DNA of 64,000 bases from CBDCCT01 sp965214995 (GCA_965214995.1 CBDCCT010000002.1:5270001-5334000), one strand, 5' to 3'. Positions 42,022 through 50,668 are shown, numbered from the stretch's first letter. Program-made: numbers and translations. Notes: a model not told the origin generated them from the sequence alone.

Positions 42022-43395
42022 ATGGCGCGCTCACCCACCGGCATGACCGGCTTTACGATTGTTTGGATAGGTCAGGTGGTTTCGCTCTTAGGCACCGCCA
42101 TGACGGGCTTTGCGCTGACCATCTGGGCCTGGCAAGAGACGGGGCAGGCGACGGCCTTGGCGCTGGTCGGCTTTTTCACCTTCGGCCCCACCGTGCTGCT
42201 GAGCCCCGTGGCGGGCGCGCTCGTGGACAGGTGGAACCGCAAGCTGGTCATGATGCTCTCGGACCTTGGCGCGGGCGCGGCGACGGTGGTGACGCTTGCG
42301 CTTTATGTGTCGGGGGGGCTCGAGGTCTGGCACCTCTACGTCTTGGGTGCCTGGACGGGGGCCTTTGGCGCGTTTCAGTTCCCGGCTTACTCGGCGGCGA
42401 TTTCCACGATGCTGCCCAAGGCACAGTACGCGCGGGCGAGCGGGATGCTTTCTCTCGCTGAATCGGCCTCGGCCATCGCCGCGCCCGTGCTCGCGGGGGT
42501 GCTCCTCACGGTCATCGGCATCGGCGGCATCATGGTCATCGACATCGTGACCTTTACCGTCGCGCTCCTCGCGCTTTTGTGGGTCGCCGTCCCGCAGCCG
42601 GAGGCGTCGGAAGAGGGGCGAGGGAGCCGGGGGAGCCTCTTTAAGGAGTCGCTTTACGGCTTTCGCTACATCGTCAAGCGCCCGAGCCTCCTCGGCTTGC
42701 AGCTCGTTTTCACCGCCATCAACCTCATCGCCACCTTCGGCTTTATCGTGCTCGCGCCGATGATTCTGGCGCGGACCGGCAACGACGAGTTGATGCTGGG
42801 GAGCGTGCAGTCGGCGTTGGGCGTCGGCGGCGTGGCGGGGGGCATCCTGCTGAGCGTGTGGGGCGGGCCGAAGGGGCGCGTTCACGGGGTGCTTTTGGGG
42901 ATGGCGGCCTCGAGCCTCCTCGGCACCACGTTAATGGGCGTCGGCCAATCCCTCCCGCTCTGGCTCGTGGCGGCTTTTTTTAGCGCGTTCTTTATCCCTA
43001 TTTTGAACGGCTCGAACCAGGCCATCTGGCAGGCTAAGGTCGCGCCCGACGTGCAGGGCAAGGTCTTCGCCGCGCGCCGCCTTATCGCGCAATTGAGCGC
43101 GCCCGTCGCCATGCTCCTGGCGGGTCCTCTGGCCGACCGCGTGTTTGAACCCGCCATGATGCCGGGGGGCGCGCTCGCCAGCCTTTTCGGCCCGCTCGTC
43201 GGCACGGGGCCGGGCGCGGGGATGGGGCTCATGTTCGTGATGTCCGGCGTGGCGGGGACGCTGGTGGGGCTCGGGGGCTACTTGTTCCCCGCCATCCGCA
43301 GGGTCGAAACGACCATTCCAGACCACGACGCCGTTTCTAGCGAACCGGCGGGTAAAGCTCCCGAAGAGGCTGTCCCGTCCGTCGCGGCTTCGTAA
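42022..43395 (+). CDS. MFS transporter (MFS_3 drug/siderophore exporter type)
   Basis: A 457-residue protein with about 12 membrane helices. WIGQVVSLLGTAMTGFALTIWAW is the first helix, quoted in part as QVVSLLGTAMTGFAL. The conserved loop 2-3 motif is GALVDRWNRK, and FIPILNGSNQAIWQAKV lies in the second half. This is the MFS_3 group that includes enterobactin exporter EntS and macrolide exporters. A TAGATT box ends 5 bases before the ATG (leaderless-like). The neighbour on the other strand is a winged-helix regulator. Confidence 0.88.
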   Translation: MARSPTGMTGFTIVWIGQVVSLLGTAMTGFALTIWAWQETGQATALALVGFFTFGPTVLLSPVAGALVDRWNRKLVMMLSDLGAGAATVVTLALYVSGGLEVWHLYVLGAWTGAFGAFQFPAYSAAISTMLPKAQYARASGMLSLAESASAIAAPVLAGVLLTVIGIGGIMVIDIVTFTVALLALLWVAVPQPEASEEGRGSRGSLFKESLYGFRYIVKRPSLLGLQLVFTAINLIATFGFIVLAPMILARTGNDELMLGSVQSALGVGGVAGGILLSVWGGPKGRVHGVLLGMAASSLLGTTLMGVGQSLPLWLVAAFFSAFFIPILNGSNQAIWQAKVAPDVQGKVFAARRLIAQLSAPVAMLLAGPLADRVFEPAMMPGGALASLFGPLVGTGPGAGMGLMFVMSGVAGTLVGLGGYLFPAIRRVETTIPDHDAVSSEPAGKAPEEAVPSVAAS

Positions 43396-43410
43396 CGTGT
43401 TGGTGTACGG

Positions 43411-44298
43411 TCAGCGCAAAGTGCGCAGCAGCGGGTCCGGGCTCACCCCGGCGCGCTTTTTTACCTCGAGCCCCACCAACCCCGGCTCCGCCTCGATGCC
43501 AAAGGGTTTAAACGATTTGCAGAGCGAACGCACGTCGCGGTCTAACAAGTCCCAGGCCTCCGGGTTCTCCTCCAAATCCACCACCTGCGGAAAGTCAATC
43601 GCCACCACCCGACCCTCCCACCAAAGCAGGTTATAGGTCGAATAGTCCCCGTGGACTTTGCCGAGTTTGAGAAGCCCCACCATGATGTCGAGGCTCTGCG
43701 CAAAGGCGTCCTCGGCTTCTGAAAGCTCGAGCCGCGTGTCCGCAAGTCTGGGCGCCGCGCCCGCCTCGTCACCGATAAATTCCATCAGCACCACGCGCCC
43801 CGCGCTGGCGATGTCCTCAACGCCCGGCCCCACCACGGGACGCGGTACGGGCAAAGCCGCTTTGTAAAAAGCCCAAAGCTGGGTGTACTCGTGCATAATC
43901 CACAGCGCCTGCTGCGCCTTCATGCCGGTCCGGGAACGCTGGTCAATGGCCTTTTTGAGGCGCTTGCTCGAGACGTAGCGCCCCTGCCTGTACACCTGGT
44001 CGTTCTTAAACGAGCGCACCGCCATGTCGCTGTAAACCTTGGCGGCCAAAAGCCCCTGCGGCCCCCGCGCGAGATAAACCGTCGCCTCTTTGCCGCTCTT
44101 GAGTTCGCCCACGAGTTCGGTTAAGTGACCCCGCTCGTAAAGGTGTTGCAGGTCGGGGTCGTCAAATTTGGCGGCGCTCGAGCTTTGGTTTTTGTTGGCC
44201 GCTAATTCTTTGACCGAAAGTTTGCTTTTAGGTTTGCGGCGGTCTTTGCGTTTGCCAAAACTTTCAAGCTCGTCGGCGTAATCGTCAAAATCCTTCAA
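43411..44298 (-). CDS. Bacterial RIO1-family serine/threonine kinase
   Basis: A 295-residue atypical kinase. A basic N-terminal tail (about residues 1-45) leads into a shortened glycine-loop (LKSGKEATVYLARG), the lysine motif AAKVYSDMAVRSFKND, the catalytic loop KVHGDYSTYNLLWW (H-G-D-x-S-x-Y-N) and the metal-binding VAIDFPQVVD. These are all RIO hallmarks. In archaea and eukaryotes RIO kinases work in small-subunit ribosome maturation; in bacteria they are uncommon and the target is unknown. Confidence 0.92.
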   Translation of the reverse strand: MKDFDDYADELESFGKRKDRRKPKSKLSVKELAANKNQSSSAAKFDDPDLQHLYERGHLTELVGELKSGKEATVYLARGPQGLLAAKVYSDMAVRSFKNDQVYRQGRYVSSKRLKKAIDQRSRTGMKAQQALWIMHEYTQLWAFYKAALPVPRPVVGPGVEDIASAGRVVLMEFIGDEAGAAPRLADTRLELSEAEDAFAQSLDIMVGLLKLGKVHGDYSTYNLLWWEGRVVAIDFPQVVDLEENPEAWDLLDRDVRSLCKSFKPFGIEAEPGLVGLEVKKRAGVSPDPLLRTLR

Positions 44299-44621
44299 AG
44301 GGCTCCTCTGCCCGAGTGGGCCTCGCGGCTGACGGGTTGAGTCGTCCGCGTCAACGTGACTGACGGGGCGCGCGGCTGCGTTGGGATTGGGAACCTCTAT
44401 GTATTTTCAGCAAGTATACGAAGGGGCTGCGCGCCTTGCGGATGTGTTGGACGTAAAAACATAGCTCTTTGGCATAGCGTCACCCCTCTCTAATTCGTCC
44501 AGTATGCAGGCTCGCGCCCTATTTGTCAATGCTGTTTGGAAAGGCTCGAGGGTTAAGTGCCTGCGTTAGCCGTTCCACATCTCCGGATGAACAGAGCGCG
44601 CTTTGGGTATGCTTGGGGTCC
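44299..44621. other. Divergent intergenic region between the RIO kinase and LysM/M23 genes
   Basis: About 320 bases. It should hold the promoters of both divergent genes; a TATACG-like word near 44415 and CTTGGGGTCC before the M23 ATG are the only signals I can point to. No gene, RNA or repeat is recognised. Confidence 0.35.
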
Positions 44622-45635
44622 ATGAAGCACTCCATATTTTTAGCCCTCTTGCTCGCCTTTTCGCTCGCCTGGGCGCAGCCGGAGAGTTACACCGTCCAGC
44701 CCGGCGACACCCTCACCCGCATCGCCGCACGTTTTGGGACGAGCGTGAGCGAGCTTGTGGGGCTTAACAATCTCGCCAATCCTAATGTGCTCGAGGTGGG
44801 CCAAATCCTCACCCTCACGCCCGACCTCGCCCCGCCCGACCCGCTCCCCGCGCCCTTTGAAAGGGTAACGCTCACGCCGCAAACGGGCGTGCAGGGGCGG
44901 GCGCTCATGCTTTCGGTTGAGACCCGGACGGACGCGCCCTTGCGCGCGCGCTTTCTCGGGATGGATTACGCTTTGGCACCCATTCCAGCATCATTACAAC
45001 ATTTGCAAGAGGCGGTGCTCGCGGTGCCCGTGCTTCAGGAGGTGGGGGTGGTTCCGCTCGAGTTCCTCCAAAACGACGAGCTTATCCTCTCCCTGCCCGT
45101 CCGCGTCATGTCCGGCGACTACGCGCGCGAGAGCATCAATCTGTCACCCGAAACGAGCAAGCTGCTCGACCCGGCGCTGACGACGGCGGAGGCGGCGCGC
45201 ATCGAAACCCTTTGCCGCCCCTTTGAAGCCGTTAAACGCTGGAACGGCCCCTTCCGCTCCCCCGTGACCGAACCTACCCAGACCTCCGCCTTTGGCACGC
45301 TGCGCTCGTACAACGGCGGCCCTTTTCGCTCCTTTCACCGGGGGCAGGATTTGCGGGGCACGGTCGGCACGCCCGTTTACGCCCCCGCGGACGGCGTCGT
45401 CGTCCTCGCCGAACCCCTCACCGTGCGGGGAGATACGGTGATACTGCGCCACGGCTTGGGCGTGTGCAGCGTCTACAACCACTTGAGCGAGATTAGCGTA
45501 AAAGAAGGCGACACCGTCATCGCCGGAACGCTTTTGGGCAAGATTGGCGACACAGGTTTGGTCACGGGGCCGCACCTGCACTGGGAGGTGCGGGTGCTCG
45601 GGGTGCCGGTGGACCCGGCGCAGTGGGTGAAGTGA
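44622..45635 (+). CDS. LysM and M23-family peptidase (secreted)
   Basis: I use the ATG at 44622 (337 residues) because a signal peptide begins there (KHSIFLALLLAFSLAWAQ). A LysM domain follows (about residues 24-66: YTVQPGDTLTRIAARFGTS and LEVGQILTL). The C-terminal M23 metallopeptidase domain has FHRGQDLRG, YAPADGVVVLA and GPHLHWEVRV, with the H...D and H-x-H zinc ligands. It cleaves or remodels peptidoglycan in the envelope. A long hairpin follows directly. Confidence 0.93.
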   Translation: MKHSIFLALLLAFSLAWAQPESYTVQPGDTLTRIAARFGTSVSELVGLNNLANPNVLEVGQILTLTPDLAPPDPLPAPFERVTLTPQTGVQGRALMLSVETRTDAPLRARFLGMDYALAPIPASLQHLQEAVLAVPVLQEVGVVPLEFLQNDELILSLPVRVMSGDYARESINLSPETSKLLDPALTTAEAARIETLCRPFEAVKRWNGPFRSPVTEPTQTSAFGTLRSYNGGPFRSFHRGQDLRGTVGTPVYAPADGVVVLAEPLTVRGDTVILRHGLGVCSVYNHLSEISVKEGDTVIAGTLLGKIGDTGLVTGPHLHWEVRVLGVPVDPAQWVK

Positions 45636-45701
45636 AGTGGTTAGTGGCTAGCGATTAGTGGTTAGATTTTTCTAATCACTCACCACTAACCACTACCCAC
45701 T
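45636..45701. repeat. Long low-complexity palindrome built of TTAGTGG words
   Basis: Two 31-base arms (45636-45666 and 45671-45701) pair around a TTTT loop, with 25 of 31 positions complementary and several of the rest G-U. Both arms are shuffled copies of TTAGTGG. It starts right after the M23 stop and ends 26 bases before the next start, so it may act as a terminator or as a REP-like element. Confidence 0.75.
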
Positions 45702-45727
45702 GCTTTTCATCACTGTTACACTAAGTT

Positions 45728-45937
45728 ATGGCCGAAACCATCCAAGTTGACGACAGCCGCTTGAGCGAAGAGCAAAAGGAGCGCTTCGAGCTTGCTTTTA
45801 TGGAACCCGACGCGACGGTCGAGTGGCAGGGGGAGCGGTACTACGTGCGCCTCATGGACCAGGATTATCCGGACGAGGACGAGGGCACGGACGACCCCAT
45901 CAAGGTGACGTTTCACTTAGAGAAAGTAGCCCACTAG
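45728..45937 (+). CDS. Small acidic hypothetical protein
   Basis: A 69-residue acidic protein (DQDYPDEDEGTDD near the end). An N-terminal helix (RLSEEQKERFELAF) precedes two likely strands (VEWQGERYYVRLM and IKVTFHLEKV). TACACT ends 5 bases before the ATG and no ribosome binding site exists, a leaderless arrangement. A strong terminator follows at 46006-46074. I do not recognise a family. Confidence 0.65.
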   Translation: MAETIQVDDSRLSEEQKERFELAFMEPDATVEWQGERYYVRLMDQDYPDEDEGTDDPIKVTFHLEKVAH

Positions 45938-46005
45938 CCCGCTTCACCACCACCCACAAGACTGTGTAAGATTTCGCAAGCGGGGGGACGTTTATAGTCT
46001 CAATA

Positions 46006-46074
46006 AGAACTTTGAGCCCCCTCTCCGCCGCCCCCGCTGCCCCCTGGTGGAGAGACCTCAAAGTTCTCTTTTTT
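46006..46074 (+). terminator. Nested-hairpin terminator
   Basis: AGAACTTTGAG pairs perfectly with CTCAAAGTTCT (11 pairs), enclosing a second hairpin CTCTCC...GGAGAG with a C-rich loop. A TTTTTT run follows (46069-46074). It ends the transcript of the small gene at 45728. Confidence 0.8.
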
Positions 46075-46100
46075 GCTCTTCTTTAAGCAACTGATGTACC

Positions 46101-46484
46101 CTAAAAAATTTCCGTAACGTCGTTGAAGTGCTTTTTATAACCTTCTAACACCTCTGGGTCATCTGAATAGACATCATAAGCGCCTCCATCAACGGCTCTA
46201 ACAACGACGTAGGGTTGGATTACATCCTTCTCAAAACCCTCAAGATCACCCTCGATGACCTGCTCAATCATCAATGACAACTCCTTCAGGGTCGTCCAGT
46301 TCATATACTTTCCTTCAGCATCTAATCTGCGGAGTTCTCCTGCTCCGCTACCCACACTGTCAATACTTGATACTTTCCAAAGAAGGTGCTCGCCTTTGCC
46401 CTCGAGCAACATTAAAATGTCGTACAGCGACATCGCCAAGAACCCGCCATCTGGCGTTGCATCCGTTATCGTTATCCCGTTCAT
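46101..46484 (-). CDS. AT-rich hypothetical protein
   Basis: I use the ATG at 46484, with GGAGG five bases upstream (127 residues); a longer frame starts four codons earlier. The sequence is soluble and alternates strands and helices: FLAMSLYDILMLLEGKGEHLLWKV, then LKELSLMIEQVIEGDLEGFEKDVI, each quoted only in part here as LYDILMLLEGKGEH and LSLMIEQVIEGDLEGF. The shape recalls small immunity or regulatory proteins, but I cannot assign a family. GC content is below the local average. Confidence 0.65.
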   Translation of the reverse strand: MNGITITDATPDGGFLAMSLYDILMLLEGKGEHLLWKVSSIDSVGSGAGELRRLDAEGKYMNWTTLKELSLMIEQVIEGDLEGFEKDVIQPYVVVRAVDGGAYDVYSDDPEVLEGYKKHFNDVTEIF

Positions 46485-46540
46485 TGCAACCTCCAAACCG
46501 ACTGCCTGACAAAAGTTTGTAATGACATGTTTAAGTGAAG

Positions 46541-46565
46541 AGCGCGCGTTCCAAAAACGCGCGCT
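46541..46565. terminator. Hairpin downstream of trpD
   Basis: AGCGCGCGTT-ccaaa-AACGCGCGCT is a perfect 10-pair stem, flanked by a further outer pairing TTAAGTGA...TCACTTGAA. It lies 28 bases after the trpD stop and likely terminates the trp operon on the minus strand. No T run is present. Confidence 0.55.
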
Positions 46566-46593
46566 CCATCATCCTCACTTGAACGCGTGAGCC

Positions 46594-47640
46594 TTATATC
46601 TGGCTGAACGCGATGTACCGCTCGAGCTTCCCCGCCGCCGCCCCGTCGTCGATAAGCGCCGCCGCCGCACGGACGCCCTCCTCAATGGTTGACGCTTTGT
46701 CCATGAGGTAGAGGGCCGCGCCCGCGTTCAAGAGCACGATGTCACGTTTGGCACCCCGGACGTCGCCGTTCAAGAGGCGGCGGATGGTTTTGGCGTTCTC
46801 CTCGGGGCTCCCGCCGAGCACATCCTCCAGCGGATAGCGGTTGAGCCCTACCGCCTCGGGGATTAACTCAAAGGTCCGCACCTCCCCGTTTCGAAGTTCG
46901 CTCACGCGATTTACACCGCAGACGGTGAGTTCGTCCAAGCCGTCGCCGTGGACGACGAGCGCGCGCGTAACGCCCAAGCCCCCCAGCACCTCCGCCAAGG
47001 GCTCGGTGAGTGCGGGGTCGAAGACGCCCATGAGCTGCCGGTCCGCCGAGGCCGGGTTGGTGAGGGGGCCTAGCGAGTTAAAGATGGTGCGCGCGCGGAT
47101 GTCCGCGCGAATCGGCGCGACAAACTTCATCGCGGGGTGGTGGGCCTTGGCGTAGAGGAAGGCTAAGCCGGTCTCGTCAATGCTCTCCGCCAGCCGCTCG
47201 GGCGACTGGTCGAGGGTGACGCCCAAACGCTCCAACACGTCCGCCGAGCCCGACCTGCGGGTGACGCCGCGGTTGCCGTGCTTGGCAATCCTCACCCCCG
47301 CCGCCGCCACCACAAAGAGCGTCGCCGTGCTGATGTTGAAGGTGTTAATGCCGGTCCCGCCCGTGCCCACGATGTCCAAGAGGGGGCCGTCGCCCCGCAC
47401 GGGGACGTGGACGGCCCTGGCGCGCATCGCCTCGGCGAAGCCTACGATTTCCTCGACGGTCTCGCCCCGAGTGCGCAGCGCCGCGAGGAGGGCCGCCGCC
47501 TGCATCTGCGAGAGTTTGCCGTCCATGAGTTCGCCCATCACAAAGCGCGCGCGTTCGCGGCCCAGGGTCTTGCCGCTGAACACGTCGCCCAACAGGGTGG
47601 TGATGTCAGCGTCTACCTGAGCCGTTGGAGGGTTAGCCAC
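46594..47640 (-). CDS. trpD: Anthranilate phosphoribosyltransferase
   Basis: Joins anthranilate and PRPP in tryptophan synthesis. The 348-residue protein has the PRPP-binding GTGGTGINTFNIST, KHGNRGVTRRSGSADVLE (quoted in part as KHGNRGVTRRSGSAD) and the HHPAMKFVAPIR and FNSLGPLTNPA anthranilate-site blocks. It is the last gene of a minus-strand cluster trpE-trpG-glycosyltransferase-trpD, overlapping the glycosyltransferase by 8 bases. Confidence 0.96.
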   Translation of the reverse strand: MANPPTAQVDADITTLLGDVFSGKTLGRERARFVMGELMDGKLSQMQAAALLAALRTRGETVEEIVGFAEAMRARAVHVPVRGDGPLLDIVGTGGTGINTFNISTATLFVVAAAGVRIAKHGNRGVTRRSGSADVLERLGVTLDQSPERLAESIDETGLAFLYAKAHHPAMKFVAPIRADIRARTIFNSLGPLTNPASADRQLMGVFDPALTEPLAEVLGGLGVTRALVVHGDGLDELTVCGVNRVSELRNGEVRTFELIPEAVGLNRYPLEDVLGGSPEENAKTIRRLLNGDVRGAKRDIVLLNAGAALYLMDKASTIEEGVRAAAALIDDGAAAGKLERYIAFSQI

Positions 47641-48481
47641 GTCCGCTCCTCCGTTCGTCGATGGCGCCCTTCAGATAGGCCCGCTCGTAGGTGTAGGTGG
47701 GGCGGTCCAGCCGCTCCCACACCGCGCCGTAGGGCGGCCAGAGGGCGAGGCGCTTGGCGATTAAAGACACCGGATGCACGCCCAGGCGGAGCGACAGGTC
47801 AGGATGGCGCGAGGCGATGCGCACCGCGTTGCGGCCCGCGCTTTCGCCCTTCGTCACGTCGCCCGAGCGCCGTGGGTCGGGGCCTACGTGCCGCACTCGA
47901 GCCTCAGGAAGCGCCACAAAGGGCAAGCCCTCCCGCTCCAAGGCGTAACCGAGCAGCACGTCCTCCATGCCGTAGCCCTTGACGCTCTCGTCAAAACCGC
48001 CCACCGCGCGAAAGGCGAGCGTGGGCAGGCTCGAGTTGGCCCCGTTGAGGTTCCAGTAGCGGACGCGCTTGAGCGGCGCTTCTCGCGTCTGCCCTTCGTG
48101 CTCGAACGCCACCGGCCCCACCGCCACCCGGAAGCCTGCGTTTTGAGCTTCTAGGTGGCGCTCGAGCGTCGCGGGTTCCAACAAACAGTCGTCGTCCGAG
48201 AAATACAGGATTTGCGCGTTTGCGGCCTTCACGCAGCGGTTGCGCGCCCTCGCGGCGCTCACCCCCGCTTTTACGTCGGGCGGGGCGAGCACGGTCACGT
48301 GAAAGGCGGGGGGGGCCTGCTCGAGGGCTTCTTTAACGTTGTTCCCGCGCTCGTTCACGTAAAGCACGAGTTCAAAACGTTCAGGCGAAAGCGTCTGCTT
48401 AGCCAAACTCTCCAACTTCTTGGCGAGCAGCGCGGGCCGCCCGCCCGTCACGGTGATGATGCTCAGTTCTGGTGCCATCAA
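47633..48481 (-). CDS. Family 2 glycosyltransferase inside the trp cluster
   Basis: A 282-residue GT2 enzyme. It starts LSIITVTGGRPALLAKKLESL, the nucleotide-sugar fold entry, followed by SAARARNRCVKAANAQILYFSDDDCLL with the metal-binding D-D-D, quoted in part as ILYFSDDDCLL. A later FDESVKGYGMEDVLLGYALE carries the ED motif of GT2 enzymes. Substrate and acceptor are unknown. It overlaps trpG by 4 bases and trpD by 8, so it is a true operon member although it has no known role in tryptophan synthesis. Confidence 0.88.
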   Translation of the reverse strand: MMAPELSIITVTGGRPALLAKKLESLAKQTLSPERFELVLYVNERGNNVKEALEQAPPAFHVTVLAPPDVKAGVSAARARNRCVKAANAQILYFSDDDCLLEPATLERHLEAQNAGFRVAVGPVAFEHEGQTREAPLKRVRYWNLNGANSSLPTLAFRAVGGFDESVKGYGMEDVLLGYALEREGLPFVALPEARVRHVGPDPRRSGDVTKGESAGRNAVRIASRHPDLSLRLGVHPVSLIAKRLALWPPYGAVWERLDRPTYTYERAYLKGAIDERRSGRG

Positions 48482-49098
48482 AGGATGTCGAGAAAGTTCT
48501 GGAGCATCGCGTGCCCCGTCTCGGTGAGGACGCTCTCGGGGTGAAACTGCACCCCCCAGACCGGAAAGTCTCGGTGCCGCAAACCCATAATAATCTCCTC
48601 TCTAGTTGTGTTACCGTCTATATTATCCTTCATCTCATCACTGCCGGCCAGATCATCGTCCGCCCAGGCGTTGGCGACGAGCGCGTCGGGCAAATCTCTA
48701 ACGATAAGCGAGTGGTAGCGCGTCGCGGTCACCCGCGCGGGCAGGCCCGCAAAGGTCGCGGTGCCGTCGTGGCGCACCTCGCTCGTCTTGCCGTGCATGA
48801 TTTTCGGCGCGCGGACCACCGCCGCCCCGTAGGCCGCGCCGATGCTCTGATGCCCCAAGCAGACGCCCAAAATGGGCGTGTGCTCGCCGTAGCGCCTGAT
48901 GACCTCGACCGAATGCCCCGCCTCGGTCGGCGTGCAGGGGCCGGGCGACACGACGATGCCGTCGGGACGGAGCGCGCCGACATCTTCCAAACCAAACTGA
49001 TTGTTGCGCCACACCGTCGGGTCCGCGCCCAGTTCGCCCAAATACTGCACGAGATTGTAGGTGAATGAGTCGTAGTTGTCGATGACCAAAATTTTCAT
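48478..49098 (-). CDS. trpG: Anthranilate synthase glutaminase subunit
   Basis: Supplies ammonia from glutamine to TrpE. The class I glutaminase triad is present: LGVCLGHQ (Cys80) and FHPES (His186, Glu188). SPGPCTPTEAG marks the oxyanion region. The 206-residue length is about 15-20 longer than usual because of an acidic insert at residues about 146-166 (DDDLAGSDEMKDNIDGN), just before the EEIIMGLRH strand. A TATACT box lies upstream in the gap after trpE. Confidence 0.95.
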   Translation of the reverse strand: MKILVIDNYDSFTYNLVQYLGELGADPTVWRNNQFGLEDVGALRPDGIVVSPGPCTPTEAGHSVEVIRRYGEHTPILGVCLGHQSIGAAYGAAVVRAPKIMHGKTSEVRHDGTATFAGLPARVTATRYHSLIVRDLPDALVANAWADDDLAGSDEMKDNIDGNTTREEIIMGLRHRDFPVWGVQFHPESVLTETGHAMLQNFLDIL

Positions 49099-49195
49099 AA
49101 AGGTGCGCTTTTCATCAAGTATAAAGCTCTCACAGGCGTAGGGGGAAGAAAAAGGGTAGAAGGAACACGCGACGCTTCTCCAAACCCGGCTTCCT

Positions 49196-50668
49196 TCATG
49201 CCAATCCTTCGGTGGCGAGTTCTACGGCCCGCCGCAGCGCCTCGAGCTTGTTCAAAGACTCCTGATACTCAAACGCCGGGTCGGAATCCGCAACCACGCC
49301 ACCGCCCGCCTGCAAGTGAAGCCGACCGTTGGCGATGACCATCGTGCGGAGCGTCAGCGCCATGTCCATCGCGCCGCCCGCGCTCACGTAGCCAAAGGCC
49401 CCGGCGTAGGGGCCGCGCCGGACGGGCTCAAGCTCATCAATAATTTCCATCGCGCGAATTTTGGGCGCGCCCGAGGCGGTGCCCATCGGGAGGGTGCTCG
49501 AGAGCGCGTCCAACGGCGTCCGCCCCGCCGCCAGCTCGCCCCGCACCGTCGAGACAAGGTGCATCACATGGCTGTAACGCTCGACGCGCATGAGGTCGCC
49601 TACCTTGACCGAGCCAAAGCGGCAGACGCGGCCCAAGTCGTTGCGGCCCAAGTCCACGAGCATGATGTGTTCAGCCCGTTCTTTGGCGTCTTGCGAGAGT
49701 TCTTCAGCGAGCGCGGCGTCCTCCTCCTTTGTCACCCCGCGCTTGCGGGTGCCCGCGATGGGCAGTGTTTCGACCCAGGTCCCGTCGCTCCTTACTAAGC
49801 TCTCGGGCGAACTCGCCACCAGCGTTACGGGGCCTAAATCTAAGTAGCCCAAGTAGGGGCTCGGGTTGACCACGCGGAGCGCGCGGTATAGAGCGAAAGG
49901 ATGAACACCCAGCTCGGCGCTGAGGCGCTGACTCGGCACCACTTGAAAGATGTCGCCCGCGTGGATGTATTCAACCGCCCGCTCCACCGCGGCCATGTAG
50001 CCCTCGCGGGTGAAGTTGCTCTTGAATTCTAAGCGCCGCCCCGCCCGGTCGCCCGGCACGCCCGGCAGGGGGCCGCGCAGCCTTTGATAAGCGCGCTCGA
50101 CCAAAGCCTCCGCCCGCGCCTCGTCGGCGGCGTTGTCCACTTCGGCGGGCGCGACGATGAAGATGCGACGCTTCAGATGGTCGAAGATGATGAGCACTTC
50201 GGGCTCGAGAAAAAGCAGGTCGGGCACATTTAGCTCGTCGGGATTCGCGTCGGGCAAAGCCTCATAAAGCCGGACGAGGTCGTAAGCCGCGTACCCCACC
50301 GCGCCCGCCCAGAAGTCGGGCAGTGAAGGGTCGTTTACCGTCTCGCGCACAGTCAAATCCCACAGCAGGCGCAGCGGGTCGTCCGACTCAAAGGTCTCCG
50401 CCCCCTCCGCCGTGGTGAGGGTGACGGCGCGCCCGCGCGCTTCTAAACGCCGCCGTTCGCCCGTGCCGATAAACGAGTAGCGCGCGACGCGCTCGCCCTG
50501 CTCGACGCTCTCGAGCAAAAACGAGGGATGTCCCGCCACCTTGAGATAGGCGGTCAGAGGCGTTTCCAAGTCGGCGAGAATCTCACGGTAGACGGGTTTG
50601 TAAACAGGTTTTGCTTGGGGAGCTTTGGCAGCGTCGGCAGTTTTTGTTTCAACCGTTGCTTTGGTCAC
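49196..50668 (-). CDS. trpE: Anthranilate synthase component I
   Basis: Makes anthranilate from chorismate with TrpG. I use the GTG at 50668, which has AAAGGA six bases upstream; a longer frame begins at 50683. The protein is about 490 residues. FLLESVEQGERVARYSFIG (quoted in part as LLESVEQGERVARYS) is the tryptophan-binding regulatory site. IFQVVPSQRLSAEL, LPIAGTRKRGVTKEED, ERAEHIMLVDLGRNDLGRV and LPMGTASGAPKIRAMEII, given here as LPMGTASGAPKIRAM, form the chorismate site. A 97-base gap separates it from trpG. Confidence 0.95.
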   Translation of the reverse strand: MTKATVETKTADAAKAPQAKPVYKPVYREILADLETPLTAYLKVAGHPSFLLESVEQGERVARYSFIGTGERRRLEARGRAVTLTTAEGAETFESDDPLRLLWDLTVRETVNDPSLPDFWAGAVGYAAYDLVRLYEALPDANPDELNVPDLLFLEPEVLIIFDHLKRRIFIVAPAEVDNAADEARAEALVERAYQRLRGPLPGVPGDRAGRRLEFKSNFTREGYMAAVERAVEYIHAGDIFQVVPSQRLSAELGVHPFALYRALRVVNPSPYLGYLDLGPVTLVASSPESLVRSDGTWVETLPIAGTRKRGVTKEEDAALAEELSQDAKERAEHIMLVDLGRNDLGRVCRFGSVKVGDLMRVERYSHVMHLVSTVRGELAAGRTPLDALSSTLPMGTASGAPKIRAMEIIDELEPVRRGPYAGAFGYVSAGGAMDMALTLRTMVIANGRLHLQAGGGVVADSDPAFEYQESLNKLEALRRAVELATEGLA

